From positions 10,634-74,633 of the forward strand of contig CAJTLO010000008.1 of assembly GCA_910577285.1 (NCBI GenBank): a DNA stretch of 64,000 nt, given 5' to 3'. This stretch comes from an uncultured Rikenellaceae bacterium (GTDB lineage Bacteria > Bacteroidota > Bacteroidia > Bacteroidales > Rikenellaceae). Position numbers and translations under genes: made by a program. Shown piece after piece: positions 17,735 to 26,597 of this stretch (the stretch's first letter is position 1; the number at the start of each line of letters is the position of its first letter). The notes under the pieces are model-generated. The model saw only the letters and a program-made list of their open reading frames with translations, was not told the DNA's origin and ran no database searches.

Positions 17735-18564
17735 GCCCCACACCGCACATACTCCTCAACGGCACCCTCTGCGACGGTCGGCAAGGAGATCCCGCCCCGG
17801 AAAGGCTCCTGCACGACAACTACATCCATGCCACGGTGAACACCGCAGCCCACCGGGCGCTCCACCTCAACAAACACCTCGCCTACGCCGCCGCATCCTA
17901 CAGCAAGCTCTACGGCTCGGCGCCGCAATTCGACGCGGCACGCCTGCGCGAACACATAGCGGCCCTGCTGGATGCCGACCGCATGCCGCGACTGGGCAAC
18001 ATCGTCCGCCTCTACCTGCTGCCCCCGCAACGGAACGGCACCTCGGCGCCCGACCTGCTGCTTTCGGTCGACCACTCCACCATTTACCGCGGTTACGAGC
18101 TGGCGAGCATCCGCCCCAAAGCGGTGCTGACCAATTACGAAATCCCTTTCTGCGGTCACCGCACCGCCGTTTCGCTCACCACCTCGCGCTACATGCAGGC
18201 ATTCGCCGAACGTTCCGGATGCCACGTCGCCCTGCATTGCAACCGGGCCGGATACCTGGTGTCGTGCGGCGAATACCCCGTTTTCCTCGCCCGCGACGGC
18301 GTCCTCTTCACCCCGCCCGCCGAAACGTTTGCCGCCTGCACCGAACGCGACCTGATGTTCCGGGCCTGCTCCTTGGCGGGCATCCCCGTCACGGAACGCC
18401 CCATCGCCGCCTCGGAGCTCCCCGATGCCGACGAGCTGATGGTATTCAACCACACGGGACTCCAAAGCCTCCTCTCCTTGGGGAACTACTACTTCTACAA
18501 CCTGCTCGCGCTACGCATCGAAAAGGTGCTCGGCACCCTCACCGAAGAGGGATTGCAGCTCTGA
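17731..18564 (+). CDS. Aminotransferase class IV-fold protein, catalytic residues apparently lost
   Basis: A 277-residue protein that follows the class IV PLP fold (branched-chain aminotransferase / aminodeoxychorismate lyase type). The HLAYAAASYSKLYG helix, the ALHCNRAGYLVSCGEYPVF strand pair and VLFTPP followed by CTERDLMFRACSLAGIPVTERPI match the fold in order. The lysine that should bind PLP, normally in an (H/I)K-(T/H)-L-N context, aligns with HRTAVSLTTS, where no Lys is seen, and the usual T-E before the substrate strand is V-S. It may be a non-catalytic relative or use another residue. Its ATG overlaps the holA stop, so it is co-translated with a replication gene. Function unknown. Confidence 0.7.
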   Translation: MSPTPHILLNGTLCDGRQGDPAPERLLHDNYIHATVNTAAHRALHLNKHLAYAAASYSKLYGSAPQFDAARLREHIAALLDADRMPRLGNIVRLYLLPPQRNGTSAPDLLLSVDHSTIYRGYELASIRPKAVLTNYEIPFCGHRTAVSLTTSRYMQAFAERSGCHVALHCNRAGYLVSCGEYPVFLARDGVLFTPPAETFAACTERDLMFRACSLAGIPVTERPIAASELPDADELMVFNHTGLQSLLSLGNYYFYNLLALRIEKVLGTLTEEGLQL

Positions 18565-19135
18565 CCGCCCCGCCTCCGCGACACGCTCTGCACCCCGACG
18601 CACCCCGCGAAGCGGCTACGGCGAGCTGCCGGGCCCCGACGCCCCTTCGCCGACGCACCCAGTCCTACCTGCAACAGGGGCGGCCGATGCCGTACCCCGA
18701 CACGAACCGCCCCGGACAACGGACAACGCGACCGTGTATCGCATGCGTCCGGAACGCGACCGTACGAGGTCCCCGCACGAGAAACGAAGCCCCCGCCCGC
18801 ACCTCCTCCCCGACACCGTGCACGAAACCGGAACGGCGCATCGGCACCCACTTCAATATTCCGGACACACCTTGCCCAAACAATCCTCCGAAGGGCATGC
18901 TAATCCGCCGCAAAAAACTCTCCTACAAACAACCACAAGGAAGAAAGAAGATCCGAAAAACACCGAAAAGAGGCCGCCCGACGCACTGCGGGACGACCTC
19001 TTGTCATTGTATCGGGATGCAACGTCCGGCACCGGGCGACGCCCCCCCCGAACGAGGAGGCGCACTGGCGCCACACTGCCGAATCTCGAGGAATCAGGCA
19101 CGCGAGAGCAAAGCGCCGCCCCCGGCCCGCGCCGC
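18565..19135. other. Non-coding gap between convergent genes
   Basis: About 570 bases between the class IV gene (plus) and the M23 peptidase (minus). It holds one clear hairpin terminator near 18957-19003. The rest is GC-rich with open frames that lack family similarity and look like chance; no RNA gene was recognised. Confidence 0.6.
18957..19003 (-). terminator. Intrinsic terminator for the M23 peptidase gene
   Basis: A 12-bp stem (AAGAGGTCGTCC with GGGCGGCCTCTT on the minus strand, two G-T pairs) followed by T-rich sequence, 133 bases after the M23 stop codon. Confidence 0.65.
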
Positions 19136-20890
19136 TCAGCGGTAATAACTCCCCTTGTACACGGCCGTATTGCCGACACCGTCCTTCACCCGAAGCTCCA
19201 CTTCGTGCCGACGCCCCGTACCGCTCACTTCGTCGTCGAAGTAGTGGTAGAGCATTCCGTGCACCGTATCGTGTTCGAGCATCACCCACTTTCCGTCCAC
19301 CGTGGCGGAATAGGAGGCTACTCCGGAGAAATCGTCGCTTATCCGGAACCCGATGCGCCGTTCGCCGGAGAGGTCGGCCCCCGACCGGAACGACGGAGCG
19401 ATGGTCGGTTTCACCGTATCGGCCGCAGCGCACCACACCCCGAAAAGGGAGGCCCGGCCCGTCACCGCACCGTCGGCATACTTGGCGGCAGAGGCGGCAA
19501 GCCTCCCCTTGTCGGTCAGCCGGGCGATCACGACCTTATCGCGCAGCTCCTCCGGCACATCCGCCCGGAACGAGAGGACCACGGGTGCCTGAAGAGGCAC
19601 CGACGCCCGATGAACGGCATAGAAATCCGAGAGGATACGCGTCCCCTTCCCCACGCTTACCGCCGGAGGCGAGGCCAGCTTCCGCTGCTCATAGAAAAGG
19701 GATTCGTAGAGCGCCCCGGCAGGAATCGTCACTTTCAAGCCGTCGGTCGTCCGGGCGTAGTGGCGTCGGAAATCCACCGCCTCGGCCGACGTCGGGATGC
19801 TGACGGTGGCCCCCGCCGCCGACGGATCGTAGGTCACGGGAAAGGTCAGCACCGCCCTGTTACCGCTGTCGTCCACCACTTCGATCCGCACCCGTTCGAT
19901 TCCCGAGGCGGGGTCTATCAGGCCGCGATCCACCGCATGCGGGTAGAAAGGCATCGCCCCCTCGTTCAGCACGGCCAACCGGAACACATCGTTGGAGGTG
20001 GCACCGTTCAGCACGTAATCCGAAACCACCTTGGCGAAATGATTCTCCCCGAAGGTAAAGCCGTCCATCAGGTACTCCACGTGCGGCTCGCCGTCCACCG
20101 AAAGGGCGATGCGATAGGCGGCCATCGAACCGTTCACGTCGTTCTTGCGATCCATCGTCTCCACGCAGAAATAGCCCCGGCCCGGCAACACCATGGGGGC
20201 GGCCAACGTATAACGGGCATCGCCCTCCGCGACCGTAGCGGCCTTGGCGACAAGGGTGTGCACGGGAACGCCCGTGAGCGTATCCACCAGGTAGTAGCTG
20301 ACGCCGAAAATCCGGGGAGGCAGATCGTCCTTCACCCGGTAGTACCCTCGGCCGATGGGATTCACCGTCCGCTGCGACGCCCCTTCGCGTATCTCGAAGT
20401 GGAGATGCGGCCCGAACGAATTGCCCGAGTTGCCCGACAGGCCGATCACCTCGCCTCTCTTCACGGGGAAACGGCCCGCCGCGGGAAAGAGGTCTATATC
20501 GTTGCGCTGCTGCCGGTACCGCTCACTGCGCACATACTCCTCCACCTCCGGGGTGAACTTGCTGAGGTGACCGTAGACCGAGATATTGCCGTCGGGGTGC
20601 GCCACATAGACCACATTGCCATACCCGTAAGGCTTCACGCCGATCCGGTAGATCTGCCCGTCTTCGATGGCGAGTACCTTCTTGCCCTCGACGCCCCCGG
20701 TACGGAAGTCGACACCCGAATGGAAACGGGTGGAACGGAGCTTCCCGAAATTGGAGGAGCTCTGCAATACCGAAATTCCGAGCGGAATTCCGTAATCCTG
20801 CGCACAGGCACCGCCGTCCGGCAGCGCCGCTCCGACCGCTACCGCAGCGAAAACCGACAACCATTTTCTGAAAATAATCGAAACATTCAT
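19136..20890 (-). CDS. M23 family metallopeptidase (LytM-type), exported
   Basis: A 584-residue cell-wall hydrolase or hydrolase-like protein. The signal peptide covers about residues 1-30. The LytM domain follows directly, with zinc ligands His57 and Asp61 in HSGVDF and the HLHFE motif at 162-166, so the catalytic set H-xxx-D and H-x-H is complete. About 400 residues of predicted beta-rich extension follow, including Ig-like strands near the C-terminus (FRISDDFSGVASYSATVDGKW). This N-terminal LytM plus long C-terminal arrangement is common in Bacteroidota. It would cut peptide cross-links in the periplasm. Confidence 0.88.
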   Translation of the reverse strand: MNVSIIFRKWLSVFAAVAVGAALPDGGACAQDYGIPLGISVLQSSSNFGKLRSTRFHSGVDFRTGGVEGKKVLAIEDGQIYRIGVKPYGYGNVVYVAHPDGNISVYGHLSKFTPEVEEYVRSERYRQQRNDIDLFPAAGRFPVKRGEVIGLSGNSGNSFGPHLHFEIREGASQRTVNPIGRGYYRVKDDLPPRIFGVSYYLVDTLTGVPVHTLVAKAATVAEGDARYTLAAPMVLPGRGYFCVETMDRKNDVNGSMAAYRIALSVDGEPHVEYLMDGFTFGENHFAKVVSDYVLNGATSNDVFRLAVLNEGAMPFYPHAVDRGLIDPASGIERVRIEVVDDSGNRAVLTFPVTYDPSAAGATVSIPTSAEAVDFRRHYARTTDGLKVTIPAGALYESLFYEQRKLASPPAVSVGKGTRILSDFYAVHRASVPLQAPVVLSFRADVPEELRDKVVIARLTDKGRLAASAAKYADGAVTGRASLFGVWCAAADTVKPTIAPSFRSGADLSGERRIGFRISDDFSGVASYSATVDGKWVMLEHDTVHGMLYHYFDDEVSGTGRRHEVELRVKDGVGNTAVYKGSYYR

Positions 20891-21110
20891 CTTGCTATCT
20901 TTTTCTCGTTTCTATCTCTCTCCCGTTCGACCCGCCCCTGCGGGCAGGCGCCTTCACGACACACCACCGGCCGGTCGGCCCCCGAACGGCAAGCTCCCCT
21001 TTCGGCCCGCCGGCATCCCGCCTCAACCGCACGGGAAGCGCACCGCTCCGCAACTTGCTTCCGACGCGCTCCCGCCACGCAAGCGTTCCGCCACGGACCG
21101 CAACAACGGC

Positions 21111-21638
21111 TCACTCCTCCTCTTCGTCGGCACCCCGTCGTTGCAGGGCCCGCGAGGCCGCCTCCACGACGGCATCGTAGTCGTAGCCGCGGGAGAGGCC
21201 GAAACGGACGAGTTTTCCTTTCATTTCATATACCGTGCCCGAAAGCCCCCTGAGCTTACGGTCGAGCAACTCCTGCAACCGATCGGCCATCCCCTCGGCC
21301 CGATACTCCTGCGCGAGAGCCTCTTCGGCCACGGCCGGGGCGATCCCCTTGGCACGCAGCCCCGCCCGCACCTTATGGATTCCCCATCCGGCCAACGAAG
21401 CCTTTTCGCGCACATACGCAGCGGCAAAACGCCTGTCGTCTATGAATCCCGCCTGGCAAAGGCGCTGCAACACCCGCTCCCTGTCGGCTTCCGGCACATT
21501 CCACCGTCGCATGAGCCGCATCGCATCGCCGCTGGAACGCTCCGCCCGCGCCGCATAACGCATCAGCCCCGACAACGCCTCCTCGGCACTCCTGGCCCGC
21601 TTCACACGCTCAGGATACTCTTCCCTCTCTTTTTCCAT
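21111..21638 (-). CDS. recX: Regulatory protein RecX
   Basis: A 175-residue helical protein of the RecX family, which caps and modulates RecA filaments. Three-helix repeats are visible (AEEALSGLMRYAARAERSS, ERVLQRLCQAGFIDDRRFAAAYVREKASLAGWGIHKVRAGLRAKG, YDYDAVVEAASRALQR read in parts). FIDDRRFAAAYV is the most conserved RecX motif. It begins three bases after the prmC stop codon, so the two genes are transcribed together. The C-terminus is a short acidic tail. Confidence 0.88.
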   Translation of the reverse strand: MEKEREEYPERVKRARSAEEALSGLMRYAARAERSSGDAMRLMRRWNVPEADRERVLQRLCQAGFIDDRRFAAAYVREKASLAGWGIHKVRAGLRAKGIAPAVAEEALAQEYRAEGMADRLQELLDRKLRGLSGTVYEMKGKLVRFGLSRGYDYDAVVEAASRALQRRGADEEEE

Positions 21639-21641
21639 CGC

Positions 21642-22505
21642 TCACCTCTTCACGCACTGCACCATCCGCGGTCGGCCGTTCATATCGTGCCGGCACTCCA
21701 CATCGACGAATCCGCCCTCCGCGAGGAGCCGGCAAACGCCCTCGGCAAAATCTTCATGTATCTCGAAAAAGAGTCTTCCTCCGGGCACCAGCAACCGCGC
21801 GGCCTTGCGTCCGATCTCGCGATAGAAAAGCAGCGGATCGGCATCCTCCACGAAAAGCGCTTCGGCAGGCTCGTACAACCGCACGTTGTCGCGCATGAGC
21901 GCATACTCCGAACGCGGGATGTAGGGGGGATTGGACACGATCGTATCGTACCGGTCGCGCGGCAAGGCCGCCGCGAACGTCCCGTAGGGGGCCGTCGCAT
22001 CGGCACGGACCAGACGCAACGTCACGCCGTTCGCCGCCGCATTCGCCGCCGCAAAATCCAGCGCCTGCGGCGAGATGTCCGCCGCATCGACCGTGGAAGC
22101 GACCAGCAACCGCGCCAACGCCACGGCAATGGCACCGCTTCCGGTCCCCACGTCCAGCAGGCGCACCCCTTCGCGGCCGGCATACTCCGCCGCAATCCAT
22201 TGCACGAGCTCCTCCGTTTCGGGACGGGGTATCAACACCCCTTCCCCGACGCGGAACGGCATTCCGTAGAACTCCGTCCGCCCGGTCACATACTGCAAGG
22301 GGACATGCGCGGCGATCCGCCGGCACGCCTCCTCCAACCGCTCTCCGTCGCACACGACCTCCGCACCGGGATCGGTCACGGCCTCCGCCCGGCGGAAGCC
22401 GCAAAAACATTCGGCCACCTCGAAGGCAATGGCACGCGCCTCGCCCGCCGTGTAGGCATCGGGCACGGCACGGCGTATCTTCTCCAAAATCTCTCTGCGT
22501 TGCAT
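21642..22505 (-). CDS. prmC: Release factor glutamine N5-methyltransferase
   Basis: A 287-residue SAM-dependent enzyme that methylates the GGQ glutamine of release factors. It has the N-terminal helical domain, the YGMPFRVGEGVLIPRPETEELV linker, the SAM-binding LLDVGTGSGAIAVALA (about 116-131) and the catalytic NPPY at 192-195. Length and motif order are standard. It forms a two-gene unit with recX. Confidence 0.95.
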   Translation of the reverse strand: MQRREILEKIRRAVPDAYTAGEARAIAFEVAECFCGFRRAEAVTDPGAEVVCDGERLEEACRRIAAHVPLQYVTGRTEFYGMPFRVGEGVLIPRPETEELVQWIAAEYAGREGVRLLDVGTGSGAIAVALARLLVASTVDAADISPQALDFAAANAAANGVTLRLVRADATAPYGTFAAALPRDRYDTIVSNPPYIPRSEYALMRDNVRLYEPAEALFVEDADPLLFYREIGRKAARLLVPGGRLFFEIHEDFAEGVCRLLAEGGFVDVECRHDMNGRPRMVQCVKR

Positions 22506-22607
22506 TCTCCGTCAAAATTACGCAAACGGCACCGAAAATCCAACCGGCCCACACCCGCACAGGCTTCTCGCCGCACCCGCGCGGGCCCGCTCCCTCCGCC
22601 TCCGGCA

Positions 22608-22639
22608 TTTGTCCGTCCGCCATTTTATCGCTACTTTTG
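22608..22639 (+). promoter_or_regulatory. Bacteroidota-type promoter for the small membrane protein gene
   Basis: TTTG at 22608-22611, a 20-bp spacer, TACTTTTG at 22632-22639. Transcription should start near 22645, 12 bases before the ATG at 22657, so the leader is very short. Confidence 0.75.
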
Positions 22640-22656
22640 CGAAAACACCGCCGATC

Positions 22657-22857
22657 ATGCCAAGACAACTCACGCCGGAAGAACTGGAGATCATCCGGCA
22701 GACCGAAAGGGAAGGTGCCGAGCTCGCCGAACGGGAACAAGGCCGAAACGGGGCGCAGGGAACCCTGCGTCGCATCGAGGGCATCCTGCTCTTTGCCGCC
22801 GTCTTCGCCGCCTTCGTATGCATCGCCTGCTTCGTACTGAGCGCCACGGCGAAATAA
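22657..22857 (+). CDS. Small single-pass membrane protein
   Basis: A 66-residue protein starting MPRQLTPEELEIIRQTERE. The first 38 residues are charged and helical; residues 41-62 are one hydrophobic membrane span with two cysteines. It has its own consensus promoter just upstream and its own perfect hairpin terminator just downstream, which is good evidence for a real, independently expressed gene despite its size. A longer in-frame start at 22609 would lie ahead of the promoter's start point and is rejected. Function unknown. Confidence 0.7.
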   Translation: MPRQLTPEELEIIRQTEREGAELAEREQGRNGAQGTLRRIEGILLFAAVFAAFVCIACFVLSATAK

Positions 22858-22874
22858 GTCCCCGTCCCTGCATA

Positions 22875-22910
22875 CGAAGAGGGCACGCAACGAATTGCGT
22901 GCCCTCTTCG
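22875..22910. terminator. Bidirectional hairpin terminator
   Basis: A perfect 16-bp stem (22875-22890 with 22895-22910) with a CGAA loop, placed between the convergent small membrane protein gene and the pseudouridine synthase gene. Confidence 0.8.
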
Positions 22911-22929
22911 ATTTATGAATCCGGTTCGG

Positions 22930-24531
22930 CTACTCGTACTGTCCCGAACGCAGCGCCTGCACCTCCCGCGGGGTGAGGAAACGCCATTCGCCGCGTTTGA
23001 GCCGCTGTTTGGTCAATCCGGCGAAATAGACCCTGTCGAGCTTCGTGACCTTATAGCCCAGGTGTTCGAACATGCGTCGCACGATACGGTTGCGGCCAGA
23101 GTGAATCTCGATGCCTATCTCGGTCTTCTTGGTCCCCACGTAGCTCACCGCATCGGCATGGATCTCCCCGTCATCGAGTTCGAATCCCTGCACCAGCGCA
23201 TCCATGTCGGCACGCGTGAGCGGCTTATCCAACGACACCTGATACACCTTCTTCTTCTCGTAGGAGGGGTGCATCAGCTTCTTCGCCATGTCGCCGTCGT
23301 TGGTGATGAGCAACACGCCCAGACTGTTCTTGTCCAGGCGCCCCACCGGATAGACCCTTTCGCGGCAACCCTCCTTCAGAAGCTCCATCACCGTCTTGTC
23401 GGCGTGAGGGTCCTCCACCGACGTCACATACCCTTTGGGCTTGTTCATCACGATATAGACCTTGCGCTCGTTGCGGATGACATTGCCGTTGAAACGGATC
23501 TCGTCCTCCTGCGACACCTTGGCTCCGAGTTCGGTCACCACCAGCCCGTTGACCGACACCACGCCCGACTGGATGAACTCGTCGGCCTCGCGGCGCGAGC
23601 AGATGCCCGACATGGCGATGTAGCGGTTGAGCCGGATCTTGTCCTCGATGACCGGCGCGGGAAACGTGGGATAGTGCTCCGAATCGAATTTGGGCGCACC
23701 GGGACGCTTACCTGCCGGCCGCCGGTCGTTCTGCCGACCGCCGTATCCGCCGCCCCGTGTGGCGTAGGGTCTCTCGCCGTAGCTCTTCCGCTCGCCCGAA
23801 GGACGCTCGCCGTAAGGACGATTTTCGCCACCGGCATAATGCCTGTCGCCCCCGGCGGAACGGCCGTAGGGTTTGCCGCCTTCGCGCTCTCCGTAACCGC
23901 GACCCGCACCGCGTTCGCCCTCTTCACGGCCCTCACGCGGCGCATAACGCTCCGAACGACCCTCCTGCGGACGGTCGCCATACCGGCCGCCCGACTCGCC
24001 GTACGAACGACGGTATCCGCCTTCACGGCCCTCACCCCCTTCGGCCGTGCGGAACGTATCGCGACGCGCCGAGCCCAGGGGACGGTTATGTTCATCGAAA
24101 TTGGGGTTATAGGATTTGCGACGAGGCTCTCCTTCGCCGGCCCCCTCCTGCGGCCGACGCGGGGCGCCATACGTCCGATTGCCGTACTCGCTCCGGTGAC
24201 CGTAGCGACCGGAACCGCTCCCCTCTCCGTTGCGGTCGTACGGTTTCCGCTCGCGATGCTGCCAGTCGCCTTCCGTCCGGCTGCGCTCCTGCTCGCCGCC
24301 TTCGTGCGACGCCGCACCACGGTAGCCGTAAGAACGCCTCTCCCCGCCGTAACGGGAGTTCTCGCGGGAAAAGCCTCCGTCCCGGTGACGCTCGGTCCGC
24401 TCACCGGCTGCCGCATCCTCCGTCCGCGGCCTTCTGTCTTTCACAAATGCCTTATAGGCAGGCTGTCCCTCCTGCGAACCATCCGTATCTTCCCGATGAG
24501 GACGGCCATCCCTGTTTCCGAAATCTTTCAT
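22930..24531 (-). CDS. 23S rRNA pseudouridine synthase (RluB/RsuA family) with long low-complexity N-terminus
   Basis: A 533-residue protein. The C-terminal 235 residues are a complete RluB/RsuA-type enzyme: S4 RNA-binding domain from about residue 299 (IRLNRYIAMSGICSRREADEFI), then the synthase domain with the catalytic Asp in GRLDKNSLG (Asp about 400) and the IHSGRNRIVRRMFEHLGY motif. It should convert a uridine of large-subunit rRNA to pseudouridine. The first 298 residues are disordered and built almost only from Gly, Arg, Glu, Tyr, Ser and Pro in RxYGxR-like units (ERKSYGERPYATRGGGYGGR), an RGG/YGG-like composition that suggests additional RNA contact or condensate behaviour (inference). 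The start at 24531 fits a TACATTTG -7 element at 24560-24567. Confidence 0.88.
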   Translation of the reverse strand: MKDFGNRDGRPHREDTDGSQEGQPAYKAFVKDRRPRTEDAAAGERTERHRDGGFSRENSRYGGERRSYGYRGAASHEGGEQERSRTEGDWQHRERKPYDRNGEGSGSGRYGHRSEYGNRTYGAPRRPQEGAGEGEPRRKSYNPNFDEHNRPLGSARRDTFRTAEGGEGREGGYRRSYGESGGRYGDRPQEGRSERYAPREGREEGERGAGRGYGEREGGKPYGRSAGGDRHYAGGENRPYGERPSGERKSYGERPYATRGGGYGGRQNDRRPAGKRPGAPKFDSEHYPTFPAPVIEDKIRLNRYIAMSGICSRREADEFIQSGVVSVNGLVVTELGAKVSQEDEIRFNGNVIRNERKVYIVMNKPKGYVTSVEDPHADKTVMELLKEGCRERVYPVGRLDKNSLGVLLITNDGDMAKKLMHPSYEKKKVYQVSLDKPLTRADMDALVQGFELDDGEIHADAVSYVGTKKTEIGIEIHSGRNRIVRRMFEHLGYKVTKLDRVYFAGLTKQRLKRGEWRFLTPREVQALRSGQYE

Positions 24532-24559
24532 TATTTAAGTATTAATACCATACAGGCAA

Positions 24560-24567
24560 CAAATGTA
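24560..24567 (-). promoter_or_regulatory. -7 element for the pseudouridine synthase gene
   Basis: TACATTTG on the minus strand, 28 bases ahead of the start codon, matches TAnnTTTG; no clear -33 box was seen. Confidence 0.4.
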
Positions 24568-24623
24568 ACGCATTTTTCATACTTTTACGTCTCTCTATCC
24601 GATTTGTTCACTATAAAACGACT

Positions 24624-25811
24624 ATGAAATACGACTTCGACCACATCGTAGACCGCCGCGGGAGCGGATGCGTCAAATACGACGACCGATCGGCTTTCGG
24701 CAATGCCGACATTATCCCGCTGTGGATAGCCGACATGGACTTCGAGGCCCCCGACTTCATCTGCGATGCCATCGCCCGCCGCGCCGCTCACCGCGTATTC
24801 GGATACGGCATGCGCAGCGAATCCTACTACCGCGCGATCATGAGCTGGGTAAAACGTCGCAACGGTTGGGATATCGACGGCAACTGGCTCGATTTCACAC
24901 CGGGCGTGGTAGCCGGTTTCGTCTTCGCCCTGCGGGCCCTCTCGGCCCCCGGCGACGGGATCGTCATCATGCCTCCGGTCTATCCGCCGTTCGCCGCCCA
25001 GATAAAAGCCAACGACCGACGGGTGGTGGAGAACCCCCTCGTTCCCGAAGCGGGAAACTACCGCATCGACTTCGACGACCTCGACCGCAAACTGGAACAG
25101 GCGACGGTACTCCTGCTCTGCAACCCCCACAATCCCACCGGACGCGTATTCACCACGCAAGAACTGACCCGGATAGCCGCCTTGTGCCGCAAACACGGAG
25201 TCCACATCGTGAGCGACGAAATCCACTCCGACCTGGTATTCGCTCCCGGCCGCCACACCCACATCGGGGCCCTGTGCACCGAAGGACAAAAGTGCATCAC
25301 CCTGATCGCTCCCACCAAAACCTTCAACATCGCGGGACTCTCCACCTCGACCGCGATCACCCCCGATCCTGCGGCTCGGCAGGCGCTGCGGACGGAACTG
25401 GGCCGCTACCATGTCGAACAGGGCAACGTCTTCGGTACGGCGGCACTCATCGCAGCCTACAACGACGGGGAGGAGTGGCTCGACCAGATGCTCGAGTACG
25501 TGCACGCCAACATGGAGTTCGCCCTCCGGTTTTTCCGAGAGCGTCTTCCGCAGATCGAGGCACACATTCCCGAAGGCACCTACCTCCTGTGGCTCGACCT
25601 GCGCGGCCTGGGCATGGAACACGAAGAACTGCTCCGCTTCATGGCCCACGAAGCCGGTGTGGGACTCAACGACGGCAGCGCCTTCGGGCCGCAGGGCCGC
25701 GGCTTCATGCGCATGAACATGGCCACCTCCCGGGCCCTCATCGAGCAGGCCCTCCGTCAAATAGAGACGGCCTGGAAAGCGAGAGAGACGGAACGGGCGC
25801 AAGAGCGATAG
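24624..25811 (+). CDS. PatB/MalY family PLP-dependent C-S lyase
   Basis: A 395-residue fold-type I PLP enzyme. It starts MKYDFDHIVDRRGSGCVKYD, a hallmark of the MalY/PatB cystathionine beta-lyase family, and has PLWIADMDFEAP, CNPHNPTGRVF (about 166-176), SDEIHSDLVF and the PLP lysine in APTKTFNIAG (Lys232). Substrates in the family are cystathionine and other cysteine conjugates, yielding pyruvate, ammonia and a thiol. It is single and divergent from the pseudouridine synthase gene. Confidence 0.9.
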   Translation: MKYDFDHIVDRRGSGCVKYDDRSAFGNADIIPLWIADMDFEAPDFICDAIARRAAHRVFGYGMRSESYYRAIMSWVKRRNGWDIDGNWLDFTPGVVAGFVFALRALSAPGDGIVIMPPVYPPFAAQIKANDRRVVENPLVPEAGNYRIDFDDLDRKLEQATVLLLCNPHNPTGRVFTTQELTRIAALCRKHGVHIVSDEIHSDLVFAPGRHTHIGALCTEGQKCITLIAPTKTFNIAGLSTSTAITPDPAARQALRTELGRYHVEQGNVFGTAALIAAYNDGEEWLDQMLEYVHANMEFALRFFRERLPQIEAHIPEGTYLLWLDLRGLGMEHEELLRFMAHEAGVGLNDGSAFGPQGRGFMRMNMATSRALIEQALRQIETAWKARETERAQER

Positions 25812-25980
25812 CCTCCGGCCGCCCTTCCGGGCCTCGTCGGGCGGAAACTTTCGCCTCACGAGGGATTGCCGTGCCTTCCGCCCCGACACACTACGACAAA
25901 ACAACAAACTGAAAGAAAACACATTACACCGCCACAATCATCCGCCCTGCATAAAAAACGCAAGGAATATCTCTTTTCCC

Positions 25981-26011
25981 TTTGCAGTTTCGGAAATACT
26001 CCTTATATTTG
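25981..26011 (+). promoter_or_regulatory. Promoter of tRNA-Lys
   Basis: TTTG at 25981-25984, 19-bp spacer, TATATTTG at 26004-26011: a perfect Bacteroidota promoter, about 46 bases before the tRNA 5' end. Confidence 0.85.
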
Positions 26012-26057
26012 CAGCGTCTTTAAAGGACCGAAGGTCTTGTCGAAGGACAAACGGAAT

Positions 26058-26130
26058 GCTTCTTTAGCTCAGCTGGTAGAGCACGACACTCTTAATGTTG
26101 GGGTCCTGGGTTCGAGCCCCAGAGGGAGCA
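26058..26130 (+). tRNA. tRNA-Lys (anticodon CTT)
   Basis: A full cloverleaf: acceptor GCTTCTT with AGGGAGC, D-arm GCTC...GAGC, anticodon stem CGACA/TGTTG around loop CTCTTAA (anticodon CTT, reads AAG), T-arm CTGGG-TTCGAGC-CCCAG, discriminator A. The 3' CCA is not encoded. It stands at the edge of the AT-rich accessory island. Confidence 0.95.
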
Positions 26131-26148
26131 CAACTCGACAAACAACTG

Positions 26149-26185
26149 AAAACCTCTGAATTTGATTAAAATTCAGAGGTTTTTT
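26149..26185 (+). terminator. Terminator after tRNA-Lys
   Basis: A 15-bp perfect stem (26149-26163 with 26169-26183), 5-base loop, then a T run, 18 bases after the tRNA. Confidence 0.85.
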
Positions 26186-26523
26186 CTATCCATCCCCTCC
26201 CCTTTTTTCAGACGCCTCCAAGATACTTGGGACACCGACGCAGGCCAACCCGACAACAAAGCCCTGCTAACAGGCCGTTCTTTCAAGGCAGTGTTCTCTT
26301 TCTCCATATCTGCATATTTACCCTTACCGAGTAATTTTGCCGCGCTGGAAAGAATGGCATTGCCGTTCTCGCAATTCGCCTTATTCTGCTTACTGACAAT
26401 TTCTTCATCTAGTTCCGCGCCGATTTTCTCTCGTACTTGGTTCTCATGTTCAAGGTATTTCTTTATTATTGGCGGCTTCTTTCCAACTTTGAAATCATCC
26501 CCAGCATAAACATCATACTTTAT
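26173..26523 (-). pseudogene. Remnant of a long coiled-coil protein, possibly a mobilisation protein
   Basis: A 116-codon minus-strand frame without a start codon, bounded by a stop at 26524 upstream and a stop inside the tRNA terminator stem. The translation is natural-looking and helical: DFKVGKKPPIIKKYLEHENQ, then KIGAELDEEIVSKQNKANCE, then AKLLGKGKYADMEKENTALK. The last stretch has the style of the coiled-coil tail of relaxase/mobilisation proteins, but no catalytic part remains and the family is not certain. Its base composition is lower in GC than the flanking core genes. It is best read as a truncated piece of an integrated element lying against the tRNA. Confidence 0.35.
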
Positions 26524-26533
26524 TCACTGTGCG

Positions 26534-26549
26534 GAGACAAATTTGTCTC
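26534..26549. repeat. Perfect 16-bp palindrome at the edge of the RHS remnant
   Basis: GAGACAAATTTGTCTC is its own reverse complement. It lies between the minus-strand remnant and the first RHS fragment and is followed on the plus strand by CTGCTTTTTC. It could be an operator or a terminator core. Confidence 0.4.
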
Positions 26550-26597
26550 TGCTTTTTCATTAAATTTGTGAATAGTGCGGCGACAGTCGCGCAGCAA

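Noticed and set aside
18734..21253. 839-codon plus-strand frame opposite the M23 peptidase
   Set aside because: Antisense of a gene with intact HSGVDF and HLHFE motifs; starts in a non-coding gap.
24571..24623. Possible promoter for the PatB gene
   Set aside because: TACTTTTA and CGATTTG were seen but neither fits the consensus with a -33 element at the right distance.
26162..26509. 115-codon plus-strand frame after tRNA-Lys
   Set aside because: It overlaps the tRNA terminator and is antisense to a more natural-looking minus-strand frame.
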